From: an uncultured Muribaculaceae bacterium
GTDB lineage: Bacteria; Bacteroidota; Bacteroidia; Bacteroidales; Muribaculaceae
DNA: 64,000 nucleotides
Direction of reading: 5' to 3'
Assembly: GCA_910587235.1 (NCBI GenBank)
Contig: CAJUKD010000001.1
Location: 1-64,000, forward strand
The notes under the pieces are model-generated. The model ran no database searches and was not told the origin of the DNA. It saw only the letters and a list, made by a program, of their open reading frames with translations. Positions 1-8,062 of the stretch are shown piece after piece. Each line of letters starts with the position of its first letter. The stretch's first letter is position 1. Both the position numbers and the translations under genes were made by a program.

Positions 1-52
1 TCCGCTTGTTTGTTTTTATATGAAATAGTCGTTTTTTTATAATGCAAATTCG

Positions 53-60
53 TATATTTG
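53..60 (+). promoter_or_regulatory. Candidate -7 box for the NagB-like/PIG-L gene
   Basis: TATATTTG fits the Bacteroidetes -7 consensus TAnnTTTG. No clear TTTG lies about 20 bases upstream, so the -33 element is weak or absent. The leader to the start codon would be about 100 bases. Confidence 0.4.
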
Positions 61-164
61 TAAAATATAATACGTCTATGTTGCAGTACCGTTAATGGTA
101 GGCCGTCCGCTTACTGTATATAAAATAAGAAACGTATACTGACCCATTATATATTCATTGAATA

Positions 165-2144
165 ATGAAAAACGATTTAAGCTCACAGATTAAGCTCGAC
201 CGCATTTCGCGGCGTTATTACAGTCCTGATAATGAAATAGAGCGGACTGCGTTGACACGCGAGGAAAAGATGGATACTCTTATTTTTGAAACTGCATCCG
301 ACGGTGCCGGTCATCTTGCCGAACGCATTGCCGCTTATATCCGGCGTTTCGTTTCGGAGAAAGGCAAATGTGTGCTTGCCCTCGGAGCGGGGACTTCAAC
401 ACATCCTGTGTATGCCGGACTTATACGTATGGCCAAGGCCGGGGAGCTTGACTTCAGTAAGGTTATTGTATATAATATAAGCGAGTTTTTTCCATTGCAT
501 CCCGAGGGACCGTCGACATTGCGCCGTTTGCGCGACGTGTTTCTCGATCATGTAGATATAGCCGAGAGCAACGTACGCTCCATTAATCCCGGGATTACGA
601 AAGAAACGATGCACGAGTACTGTCAGGCCTACGAGCAGTGGATTGCCGATGAAGGCGGCATTGATGTGGTTCTTTGTGAAATCGGTTCTAACGGTTCCAT
701 CGCTTTCAACGAACCTGGTAGCGCCCGGTCGAGTTTCTGCCGCATGGTGTTGCTTAGCAATGATACACGCCATAATATAGCCCACGACTATAAGTGCGAT
801 GAAATACCTACTACAGCTATAACCCTCGGAATTGCCGATATTTTGTCGAGCCGGCGTATACTGACTATGGCCTGGGGTGAAAGCCGTGCCGAAATTGTGC
901 GCCGTACTGTGGAACTTCCGCCGGATACGAGTGTTCCGGCATCACAGCTTCAGGGTCATCCACATGTCCATGTAGCTGTAGACCTTGCCGCAGCCGAGGA
1001 GCTTACGCGGATAAGTCATCCCTGGAAAGTAACGTCATGCGAGTGGAATGACAAGCTGATCCGGCGTGCTATAGTCTGGTTATGCGGAGTGACAGGGAAA
1101 CCGATCCTGAAACTGACAAATAAGGACTACAGCGACTGGGGGCTTGGTGAACTGTTGGCGATATACGGATCTGCCTACAATGTGAATATCAAGATTTTTA
1201 ATGATCTTCAGCATACTATCACCGGTTGGCCCGGCGGAAAACCGGATGCCGACGACACCTACCGTCCGGAACGTTCGAAGCCGTATCCAAAGCGGGTGAT
1301 CATTTTTTCACCGCATCCTGACGATGATGTCATTTCTATGGGCGGTACGTTCAAGCGCCTTGTCGACCAGCATCACGATGTGCATGTGGCATACGAAACC
1401 TCGGGCAATATAGCTGTGGGTGACGAAGACATGATGCGTTATATACTGCTGATGGACGGTATTGCCGGACATTTCGGCATGGAAACGCCGGAATATCTGG
1501 AGAAAAGCCGTGCGATCCATGAATTCATAGCTACCAAGACGGCCGGAGCTGTCGACATGCCGGATGTGAGGTTCATGAAAACAAAAATCCGTCAGGGAGA
1601 AGCGCGCACGGCATGCAATTATATCGGCGTCAAGCCTGAGAATGTGCATTTCCTGAATCTGCCGTTTTATGAAACGGGCACAATCAAGAAAGGCGACCTT
1701 ACGGAAAAGGATGTCGCCATTGTCCGTAAACTTATAGAAGAAGTCAAGCCGCATCAGATTTTTGTAGCCGGCGACCTTGCCGATCCGCACGGTACGCATA
1801 AAGTATGTACCGATGCAGTTCTTGCAGCTATTGACGAACTTAAGGATGAACCATGGATGACGGATTGCCGGATATGGATGTATCGTGGAGCGTGGGCCGA
1901 ATGGGAAATCGACCATATAGAGATGGCAGTGCCTATCAGTCCTGAGGAATTGCGATTCAAGCGCAATTCTATTCTAAAACATCAGTCGCAGATGGAGAAC
2001 GCACCTTTCCTTGGCGATGACGACCGTCTGTTCTGGCAGCGTGCTGAGGAGCGTAATCGTGCGACCGCACGTCTTTATCAGGACCTCGGACTGGCATCTT
2101 ATGAAGCCATCGAAGCCTTTGTTGAATACCATCCCATACGTTGA
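165..2144 (+). CDS. NagB-like domain fused to PIG-L (LmbE) deacetylase domain
   Basis: The protein has 659 residues in two parts. Residues ~1-280 resemble glucosamine-6-phosphate deaminase (NagB/RpiA fold). Residues ~375-655 are a PIG-L/LmbE zinc deacetylase with the HPDD motif at 384-387 and a downstream H542/H545 pair that supplies the third metal ligand. PIG-L enzymes remove N-acetyl groups from amino sugars. The NagB part has lost the canonical active site: MDEY is replaced by ISEF (S106 in place of the Asp), and the DGH of DGHIAFNEP is replaced by N176-G-S178, while E183 remains. It may therefore bind a sugar phosphate without deaminating it, or do other chemistry. Fusions of this length are known in Bacteroides and are usually annotated simply as glucosamine-6-phosphate deaminase. 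A canonical NagB lies at 39621-40430. I am confident of the domains and unsure of the reaction. Confidence 0.88.
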   Translation: MKNDLSSQIKLDRISRRYYSPDNEIERTALTREEKMDTLIFETASDGAGHLAERIAAYIRRFVSEKGKCVLALGAGTSTHPVYAGLIRMAKAGELDFSKVIVYNISEFFPLHPEGPSTLRRLRDVFLDHVDIAESNVRSINPGITKETMHEYCQAYEQWIADEGGIDVVLCEIGSNGSIAFNEPGSARSSFCRMVLLSNDTRHNIAHDYKCDEIPTTAITLGIADILSSRRILTMAWGESRAEIVRRTVELPPDTSVPASQLQGHPHVHVAVDLAAAEELTRISHPWKVTSCEWNDKLIRRAIVWLCGVTGKPILKLTNKDYSDWGLGELLAIYGSAYNVNIKIFNDLQHTITGWPGGKPDADDTYRPERSKPYPKRVIIFSPHPDDDVISMGGTFKRLVDQHHDVHVAYETSGNIAVGDEDMMRYILLMDGIAGHFGMETPEYLEKSRAIHEFIATKTAGAVDMPDVRFMKTKIRQGEARTACNYIGVKPENVHFLNLPFYETGTIKKGDLTEKDVAIVRKLIEEVKPHQIFVAGDLADPHGTHKVCTDAVLAAIDELKDEPWMTDCRIWMYRGAWAEWEIDHIEMAVPISPEELRFKRNSILKHQSQMENAPFLGDDDRLFWQRAEERNRATARLYQDLGLASYEAIEAFVEYHPIR

Positions 2145-2160
2145 ACCCGAAGGAGCAGGC

Positions 2161-2192
2161 TTTGGTAATTCCGAAAATATATCGTAATTTCG
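2161..2192 (+). promoter_or_regulatory. Candidate Bacteroidetes promoter for udk
   Basis: TTTG at 2161-2164, a 20-base spacer, then TAATTTCG at 2185-2192 (one mismatch to TAnnTTTG). It lies 43 bases before the udk start. Confidence 0.45.
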
Positions 2193-2234
2193 TGGCACGA
2201 AAAATTTAAGCACCATACCATACAGACACCGATC

Positions 2235-2873
2235 ATGTTAGTAATAGGAATCGCCGGAGGCACCGGCTCGGGAAAAACGACAGTCGTCAACAAGATTATC
2301 AATAGTTTTCCCGCCGGGGAAGTGGCTGTGATGCCACAGGATTCATATTATAAGGATTCAAGCCATATCCCGCCGGAGGAGCGTAGTAAAATCAATTTTG
2401 ATGAGCCTGACGCTATAGAATGGACTCTTCTGGTTGAACATCTTAAAGAGCTGAAAACCGGAAAAACCATACAGATGCCTACTTATTCCTACCTGACATG
2501 TACTCGTCAGCCGGAAACGGTCGAAGTATGTCCGACAGATGTCGTCATAGTCGAGGGGATTCTTGTGCTTACAGATCCGGTTTTGCGTAATATGCTCGAT
2601 ATAAAGGTGTTTGTGGATGCTGATGCCGATGACCGATTAATACGTGTGATAGCGCGTGACTGTATCGAACGCGGACGTACACCTCAGATGGTAATCGACC
2701 GCTATCAGGACATTCTGAAGCCTATGCACTGCCAGTATATAGAACCGTCGAAACGCTATGCCGATCTCATAGTGCCCCAAGGAGGCAGCAATACGGTTGC
2801 TATCAATCTGCTTACCGATTATATCGAGAGTCGTCTTCGTCGTCCTGCCGTACATAGCCAGATTCCCGGTTAA
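2235..2873 (+). CDS. udk: Uridine kinase
   Basis: Uridine/cytidine kinase of 212 residues, the usual family length. It phosphorylates uridine and cytidine to UMP and CMP in pyrimidine salvage in the cytoplasm. The P-loop GGTGSGKT is at residues 8-15. It is followed by the family stretches MPQDSYYKD and INFDEPDAIEW (nucleoside binding) and by a lid region rich in Arg (RVIARDCIERGRT). The ATG at 2235 gives an N-terminus starting directly with the first beta strand of the kinase fold. It lies 15 bases before lptB on the same strand, so the two are probably cotranscribed. The C-terminal dozen residues (RRPAVHSQIPG) are not part of the conserved fold. Confidence 0.95.
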   Translation: MLVIGIAGGTGSGKTTVVNKIINSFPAGEVAVMPQDSYYKDSSHIPPEERSKINFDEPDAIEWTLLVEHLKELKTGKTIQMPTYSYLTCTRQPETVEVCPTDVVIVEGILVLTDPVLRNMLDIKVFVDADADDRLIRVIARDCIERGRTPQMVIDRYQDILKPMHCQYIEPSKRYADLIVPQGGSNTVAINLLTDYIESRLRRPAVHSQIPG

Positions 2874-2888
2874 GAACCGAATCATAAG

Positions 2889-3764
2889 ATGGGTGTCCTT
2901 AATTTTCTGAATCGCAATAACGAAGAGGCCGAAAAGTTGCCTAAACCGTTTGAACAGGCGATAGAGATGGTAATAGAAGACGATGCGTTTCCGTCCTCCC
3001 CCGACGATGAAACAACGTCGTCGGGAATAGTGTTGCGCACCGACAGTCTTGTGAAAAAGTATGGCAAACGTACGGTTGTGAATCATGTTTCGATCGATGT
3101 GACGCAAGGTGAGATTGTAGGATTGCTCGGGCCTAACGGTGCCGGAAAGACAACGACATTCTATATGACTGTCGGGCTTATACAGCCGAATGAAGGCCAG
3201 ATATATCTTGATGACAAGAATATTACGAAACTGCCGATGTTCAAGCGTGCGCAGAATGGCATCGGTTATTTGCCTCAGGAAGCTTCGGTATTCAGAAAAA
3301 TGAGTGTCGAGGATAATATCCGTTCTGTGCTTCAGATGACGAACAAGCCCCGCGACTATCAGCGCGACAAGCTTGAAAGTCTGATTTCCGAGTTCCGCCT
3401 GCAGAAAGTACGCAAGAATCTCGGCGACCAGCTTTCCGGTGGAGAGCGTCGTCGTACGGAGATTGCCCGCTGTCTGGCTATTGATCCTCTGTTCATAATG
3501 CTTGACGAGCCTTTTGCCGGTGTCGACCCTATCGCCGTCGAGGATATACAGTCGATAGTATATCGTCTGAAAGAAAAAAATATAGGCATACTTATAACCG
3601 ACCACAACGCTCCGGAAACACTCAGTATCACCGATCGTGCGTATCTGCTTTTCGAAGGCCGCATCCTATTCCAGGGAACGTCGGAGGAACTGGCTGAGAA
3701 TCCGGTAGTTCGCGAGAAGTACCTCGGACGAAATTTTGTCTTTCACCGGAAGAAGTTCGACTGA
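2889..3764 (+). CDS. lptB: LPS export ABC transporter ATP-binding protein LptB
   Basis: ATPase of the LptB2FG complex, which drives lipopolysaccharide transport from the inner membrane. Visible motifs are Walker A GPNGAGKT (81-88), the Q-loop around LPQE (128-131), signature LSGGE (182-186), Walker B IMLDEP (203-208) and the H-loop His 239. The sequence ITDHNAPET and the GERRR signature context are typical of LptB rather than of generic ABC ATPases. At 291 residues it is about 50 longer than the usual ~240, because of an acidic N-terminal extension (residues 1-48) rich in Glu, Asp, Ser and Pro. No internal ATG exists near residue 48, so the extension looks genuine. It sits directly after udk; the LptF/G/C partners are not in the window. 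Confidence 0.93.
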   Translation: MGVLNFLNRNNEEAEKLPKPFEQAIEMVIEDDAFPSSPDDETTSSGIVLRTDSLVKKYGKRTVVNHVSIDVTQGEIVGLLGPNGAGKTTTFYMTVGLIQPNEGQIYLDDKNITKLPMFKRAQNGIGYLPQEASVFRKMSVEDNIRSVLQMTNKPRDYQRDKLESLISEFRLQKVRKNLGDQLSGGERRRTEIARCLAIDPLFIMLDEPFAGVDPIAVEDIQSIVYRLKEKNIGILITDHNAPETLSITDRAYLLFEGRILFQGTSEELAENPVVREKYLGRNFVFHRKKFD

Positions 3765-3785
3765 CATTATTGTTATATCATATAG

Positions 3786-3824
3786 ACGGGGCTGTATCTT
3801 TGAGCGATGCGGCCCCGTGTTTTT
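3786..3824 (+). terminator. Rho-independent terminator after lptB
   Basis: ACGGGGC (3786-3792) pairs with GCCCCGT (3812-3818) and is followed by a T run (3820-3824). It lies 21 bases after the lptB stop. Confidence 0.7.
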
Positions 3825-3917
3825 ATAAAATTATGAATGTCTTTTCTTTTGCCCGTTGAGTGTTGGCGGCTTTTAATTCATATTTATAATAGAAACAAAT
3901 AATGATATCGCGAAAAT

Positions 3918-5414
3918 ATGTATCTGTTAGGCTACGATATAGGCAGTTCTTCCGTAAAAGCTGCGATAGTAGACGCTCTCACCGGGGTCTGCGTCGCTTC
4001 TGATTTTTATCCCAAAACCGAGGCGCCTATACGCGCCGTGCAGCCCGGATGGGCCGAGCAAAATCCCGACGACTGGTTTTTATATCTAAAAAAAGCTACG
4101 GCATCGGTGCTTGCATTGTCGGGTGTGGATGCACATGACATCAAAGCCATAGGAATCAGTTATCAGATGCACGGCCTTGTGACTGTCGATCGCGATGGAC
4201 GCTTGTTACGCGATGCAATAATCTGGTGTGACAGCCGCGGTGTATCTTTCGGTAAACGGGCTTTCGACGAACTTGGTGCTGCGACATGTCTGCCGCGTCT
4301 GCTCAATTCCCCGGGAAATTTCACTGCTACCAAGCTGAAATGGGTGAAAGATAATGAAGAAAAGGTTTTCAATAGCATATATAAAATAATGCTCCCCGGC
4401 GATTATATCGCCATGCGTCTTACAGGTGAAATCGCTACAACGGTGTCCGGTCTTTCGGAAATGATGCTGTGGGATTTCAAAGACAACGTGCCGGCTCGCT
4501 TTCTGATGGATTATCTGGGGTATAATCCGGATATACTTCCGGAATTGCTCCCGACTTTCGGCGAGCAGGGGCGGTTGACTGCCGCAACGGCCGCAGAGCT
4601 TGGTCTTGCTGAAGGGACTCCGGTGACTTACAGGGCAGGCGACCAGCCAAACAATGCCTTGTCACTTAACGTGTTCAATCCGGGCGAGGTGGCGTCTACG
4701 GCAGGCACGTCGGGTGTGGTATACGGTATAAACGGAACAGTAGATTACGACACGCTTTCGCGTGTCAATAACTTTGCGCACGTAAACCATTCAGTCGAGC
4801 AGACCCGCATAGGTGTCATGACATGTATAAACGGTACGGGAATATTGAATTCATGGATGAAGAAGAATGTGGTACCCGGTTCTTGTTCCTATGCGGAAAT
4901 GAACGATATGGCAGCCTGCGCACCTGTCGGTTCGGCCGGAGTCACGATACTTCCTTTCGGAAACGGAGCCGAGCGAGTACTCGAAAACCGTGAGATTGGC
5001 TGTTCGATGCACGGCATCAATTTCAACATACATACACGCAGTCATGTGTTGCGTGCCGCGCAGGAAGGTATCGTATTCTCGTTCATATACGGCATGAAGA
5101 TTATGGAAAACATGGGTATGGAAATAAAAAAAATCCATGCGGGAAACGCCAATATGTTCCTGAGTCCTGTTTTCAGAGAAACGCTTGCAGGTACGTCGGG
5201 CGCGACCATAGAACTCTATGATACCGACGGGGCTGTAGGCGCTGCACGCGGAGCCGGTATGGGTGCGGGTATTTACAGGAATAATACAGAAGCTTTCGCA
5301 ACATTACAGAAAATTGCGCTTATAGAACCGGAGGCGGACAGTACGCCTTATCTGGAAGCCTATATGCGCTGGAAAGAATGTCTTGACGCAGAACTTTCGG
5401 CAGACAAAGGATGA
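3918..5414 (+). CDS. xylB: Xylulokinase
   Basis: FGGY-family carbohydrate kinase of 498 residues. It phosphorylates D-xylulose to xylulose-5-phosphate for the pentose phosphate pathway. The N-terminal phosphate-binding strand YDIGSSSVKAAIVD, the substrate-binding segment SYQMHGLV, the catalytic Asp in RAGDQPNN (D242) and the second nucleotide-binding region AGTSGVVYG are all visible. The Asp fits catalytic D233 of the E. coli enzyme. The tail is GAARGAGMGAGIY, common to bacterial XylB. It precedes xylA by 27 bases and clearly forms a xylose operon with it. The order xylB-xylA and the absence of an adjacent XylR or transporter mean that uptake and control lie elsewhere. No good -33/-7 pair was seen upstream. 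Confidence 0.94.
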   Translation: MYLLGYDIGSSSVKAAIVDALTGVCVASDFYPKTEAPIRAVQPGWAEQNPDDWFLYLKKATASVLALSGVDAHDIKAIGISYQMHGLVTVDRDGRLLRDAIIWCDSRGVSFGKRAFDELGAATCLPRLLNSPGNFTATKLKWVKDNEEKVFNSIYKIMLPGDYIAMRLTGEIATTVSGLSEMMLWDFKDNVPARFLMDYLGYNPDILPELLPTFGEQGRLTAATAAELGLAEGTPVTYRAGDQPNNALSLNVFNPGEVASTAGTSGVVYGINGTVDYDTLSRVNNFAHVNHSVEQTRIGVMTCINGTGILNSWMKKNVVPGSCSYAEMNDMAACAPVGSAGVTILPFGNGAERVLENREIGCSMHGINFNIHTRSHVLRAAQEGIVFSFIYGMKIMENMGMEIKKIHAGNANMFLSPVFRETLAGTSGATIELYDTDGAVGAARGAGMGAGIYRNNTEAFATLQKIALIEPEADSTPYLEAYMRWKECLDAELSADKG

Positions 5415-5441
5415 AAATAAAAACATTTAAATCATATAAAA

Positions 5442-6758
5442 ATGACAAAGAAAGAATATTTTCCTGCAATAGGCAAGATTGCCTACGAGGGTCCTGAAAG
5501 TTATAATCCGATGGCGTTTCGTTACTATGACGCCGATCGAATCATACTTGGAAAGCCGATGAAGGATTGGCTTAAATTTGCAATGGCCTGGTGGCATACA
5601 CTCTGCGCCGAGGGTGGCGACCAGTTCGGTACGGGCACAAAAAAATTCCCATGGAATGACGGCCCGGATGCGATGACTGTTGCCAGACAAAAAGTCGATG
5701 CAGGATTTGAAATCATGCAGAAACTCGGGATTGAGTATTTCTGTTTCCATGATACCGATCTTATAGGCGATCTGGTTGACATTCCGGATTATGAGGAAAA
5801 AATGAAAGAGATTGTGGCCTATCTAAAAGAAAAGATGGAAGCTACAGGTATACGTAACCTGTGGGGTACTGCCAATGTATTCGGCAACGCCCGCTATATG
5901 AACGGTGCAGCCACCAATCCTGACTTCGACGTAGTTGCGCGTGCTGCCGTGCAGATCAAGAATGCCATTGATGCCACAATAGCTCTCGGTGGACTGAATT
6001 ATGTATTCTGGGGTGGTCGCGAAGGTTACATGAGTCTGCTTAACACAGATCAGAAGCGCGAGAAAGAACATCTGGCAACAATGTTGCGTATGGCACGCGA
6101 CTATGCCCGAACCAAAGGTTTCACCGGAACATTCCTTATAGAACCCAAGCCTATGGAGCCGAGCAAGCATCAGTATGATGCCGATACGGAAACGGTTATA
6201 GGTTTTCTGAAGGCTAACGGACTCGACAAGGATTTCAAGGTGAATATCGAGGTGAACCACGCTACTTTGGCCGGACATACATTCGAACATGAGCTTTGCG
6301 TGGCTGTCGACAATGGAATGCTCGGAAGTATCGATGCCAACCGAGGCGACTATCAGAACGGTTGGGATACTGACCAGTTCCCGATCGATAACTATGAACT
6401 GACCCAGGCCATGATGCAGATTATACGCAATGGCGGACTTGGCAACGGCGGTACCAATTTCGATGCCAAAACACGCCGCAATTCAACAGATCCGGAAGAT
6501 ATATTCATAGCACACATTGCCGGTATGGACGCAATGGCGCGGGCGCTTATCAGTGCCGCAGAGATACTTGAGAAATCGCCTTATACAAAAATGCTTTCTG
6601 AGCGCTATTCAAGCTTTGATGCCGGTAAGGGCAAGGAGTTCGAAGACGGGAAAATGTCGCTTGAAGATGTTGTGGATTACGCCAAGAGCCGTCCGGAACC
6701 GGCCGTTATTTCAGGAAAGCAGGAGCTTTACGAAGCTATTGTCAATATGTACGTCTGA
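5442..6758 (+). CDS. xylA: Xylose isomerase
   Basis: Interconverts D-xylose and D-xylulose, the first step of xylose use. It has 438 residues, as usual for the class II (long) enzyme. The active-site segment FCFHDTD contains the catalytic His 103 and Asp 106. The metal-binding blocks VFWGGREGY, LIEPKPMEPSKHQYD, IEVNHATLAGHTFEHEL and GSIDANRGD are all present and in order. The upstream xylB encodes the next step. A strong terminator hairpin lies 22 bases after the stop and ends the operon against the convergent lrgB gene. Confidence 0.97.
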   Translation: MTKKEYFPAIGKIAYEGPESYNPMAFRYYDADRIILGKPMKDWLKFAMAWWHTLCAEGGDQFGTGTKKFPWNDGPDAMTVARQKVDAGFEIMQKLGIEYFCFHDTDLIGDLVDIPDYEEKMKEIVAYLKEKMEATGIRNLWGTANVFGNARYMNGAATNPDFDVVARAAVQIKNAIDATIALGGLNYVFWGGREGYMSLLNTDQKREKEHLATMLRMARDYARTKGFTGTFLIEPKPMEPSKHQYDADTETVIGFLKANGLDKDFKVNIEVNHATLAGHTFEHELCVAVDNGMLGSIDANRGDYQNGWDTDQFPIDNYELTQAMMQIIRNGGLGNGGTNFDAKTRRNSTDPEDIFIAHIAGMDAMARALISAAEILEKSPYTKMLSERYSSFDAGKGKEFEDGKMSLEDVVDYAKSRPEPAVISGKQELYEAIVNMYV

Positions 6759-6780
6759 GAGTGCATGATGTTTAATTAAA

Positions 6781-6827
6781 AGGAAGCACTTGAAGCCGAT
6801 AAACGAGCTTCAAGTGTTTCCTTTTTT
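6781..6827. terminator. Terminator between convergent xylA and lrgB
   Basis: A 16-bp stem with one mispair joins AGGAAGCACTTGAAGC (6781-6796) to 6807-6822 across a 10-base loop. It is followed by T6 on the plus strand and by an AT-rich run on the minus strand, so it may serve both operons. Confidence 0.85.
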
Positions 6828-6832
6828 GCGGA

Positions 6833-7525
6833 TTAATAGCCCATGAGTCCGAGTATGGCGGGGGCGAGAAGCGCGGTAAGCAGCCCGTTGAGTGTGAGTC
6901 CGAGCGACGAAAATGCTCCGTAACGGTCGCTCCGTTCCATGGCTGCGGAGGTGCCTACGGCATGAGCGGCAGTGCCGATCGACAGCCCTGATGCTATCGG
7001 ACTATTGATATGACTGATTTTCACAATTTTGAAGCCGGTCATTCCACCAAAAATACCTGTGCATACGACTACGGCGGCAGTGAGCGGGGGGATGCCGCCG
7101 ATCGATTTTGCAATTTCCATAGCGATGGGTGTCGTTACGGCTTTTGGTGCAAGTGACATGACTACTTCGCGTGTTGCTCCGAAAAATTCGGCAAGAATAA
7201 CCACAGAAACTATGCCGGCCACACATCCGGCGAGTTCAGACAAAAGCAGTGGCAGCAACTGTTTTTTGATGGCATTCAGCTGTTTGTATAGCGGTATGCC
7301 GAGGGCTACTACGGCCGGTTTGAGCCAGAAGTCGATGTATTCGCCGCCGGCTTGATATGTTTCGTAATCGATACCGAGGCAACAGAGAAAACATATCATA
7401 GCCACGATGGCTACAAGGATGGGGTTCAGTAGTTTCAGACCTGTTATTCTTTGCAGATAGCGTGCGCCGAGAAAGAATCCGAAGGTGAGTGCTATAAGAA
7501 AATAGCGGTTGGTCAGGAAGTCCAT
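6833..7525 (-). CDS. lrgB: LrgB/CidB-family membrane protein
   Basis: Integral inner-membrane protein of 230 residues with about six to eight hydrophobic segments. The LrgB family hallmarks are visible: LAPKAVTTPIAMEIAKSIGG, VVCTGIFGG and GTAAHAVGTSAAME near the C-terminus. LrgB works with LrgA. The pair was described as an antiholin-like system in Staphylococcus, and homologues in Bacillus and Streptococcus act in pyruvate uptake or export. Which role applies here cannot be read from sequence. It starts 13 bases after the lrgA stop, so the pair is one transcript, read leftward from the promoter near 7963. Confidence 0.9.
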   Translation of the reverse strand: MDFLTNRYFLIALTFGFFLGARYLQRITGLKLLNPILVAIVAMICFLCCLGIDYETYQAGGEYIDFWLKPAVVALGIPLYKQLNAIKKQLLPLLLSELAGCVAGIVSVVILAEFFGATREVVMSLAPKAVTTPIAMEIAKSIGGIPPLTAAVVVCTGIFGGMTGFKIVKISHINSPIASGLSIGTAAHAVGTSAAMERSDRYGAFSSLGLTLNGLLTALLAPAILGLMGY

Positions 7526-7538
7526 AATTTTTTGTCGC

Positions 7539-7925
7539 TTATTGCTGAATCGATGTTTTTGCTCTGTCGCTACGGTTGTGCGATGCGATGCGTCGGCGGA
7601 CCAATTGATGAACTTGTCCTGTCACTGCTATTATGACAATGGTGCTGCCTATTGATGCTCCGACGATCGGCAGCCACTGTTGAGTCAGTAGGCCGAGGCA
7701 TTTCATCAATCCCACACCGGCAGGGACAAAGAAAAAGCCTAGATTATGGACAAGGAAGCTTGCGACTTTATCGACCCATGCCAGTTTGACTATGTCGAGT
7801 TTGAGTGCGAGTGTGAGCAACAGCATTCCTATGATGCTCGATGGAACGGGAATTCCAGTAAAGTATACTGCTAGTTCGCCTAAAGCGAGAAAAATAAACA
7901 GTATTCCGAATTGTAGGATAGACAT
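7539..7925 (-). CDS. lrgA: LrgA/CidA-family membrane protein
   Basis: Small membrane protein of 128 residues with about four hydrophobic segments. The family signatures are FLALGELAVYFTGIPVPSSIIGMLLL near the N-terminus and HNLGFFFVPAGVGLM in the centre. It is the partner of LrgB encoded directly downstream. The last ~20 residues are basic and polar (LVRRRIASHNRSDR), probably cytoplasmic. No LytTR-type two-component regulator, which often adjoins this pair in other phyla, is present here. A Bacteroidetes -7 box lies 37 bases upstream of the start. Confidence 0.88.
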   Translation of the reverse strand: MSILQFGILFIFLALGELAVYFTGIPVPSSIIGMLLLTLALKLDIVKLAWVDKVASFLVHNLGFFFVPAGVGLMKCLGLLTQQWLPIVGASIGSTIVIIAVTGQVHQLVRRRIASHNRSDRAKTSIQQ

Positions 7926-7962
7926 TTTTACCTTTTATTCATACTATATTCAAAAACCGCTG

Positions 7963-7970
7963 CAAAGGTA
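7963..7970 (-). promoter_or_regulatory. Candidate -7 box for lrgAB
   Basis: On the minus strand this reads TACCTTTG, an exact match to TAnnTTTG. No TTTG at the -33 distance. The start codon is 37 bases downstream. Confidence 0.55.
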
Positions 7971-8002
7971 ATAATAAAAAACGGCGGGCAGTACGTTGCA
8001 AT

Positions 8003-8042
8003 AAAAAAAGTGACCGGCATGAAAATTGCCGGCCACTTTTTG
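8003..8042 (-). terminator. Terminator of the pyrK-pyrD operon
   Basis: The arms AAAAAGTGACCGGCA and TGCCGGCCACTTTTT form a long stem (one mismatch) with a 6-7-base loop. On the minus strand a long T run follows. It lies 20 bases beyond the pyrD stop. Confidence 0.85.
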
Positions 8043-8062
8043 GGGTGATATGAACGGGAGAT

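Noticed and set aside
2637..3605. Open frame (322 codons) on the minus strand opposite udk-lptB
   Set aside because: Shadow of two recognised genes; no conserved motif or start signals.
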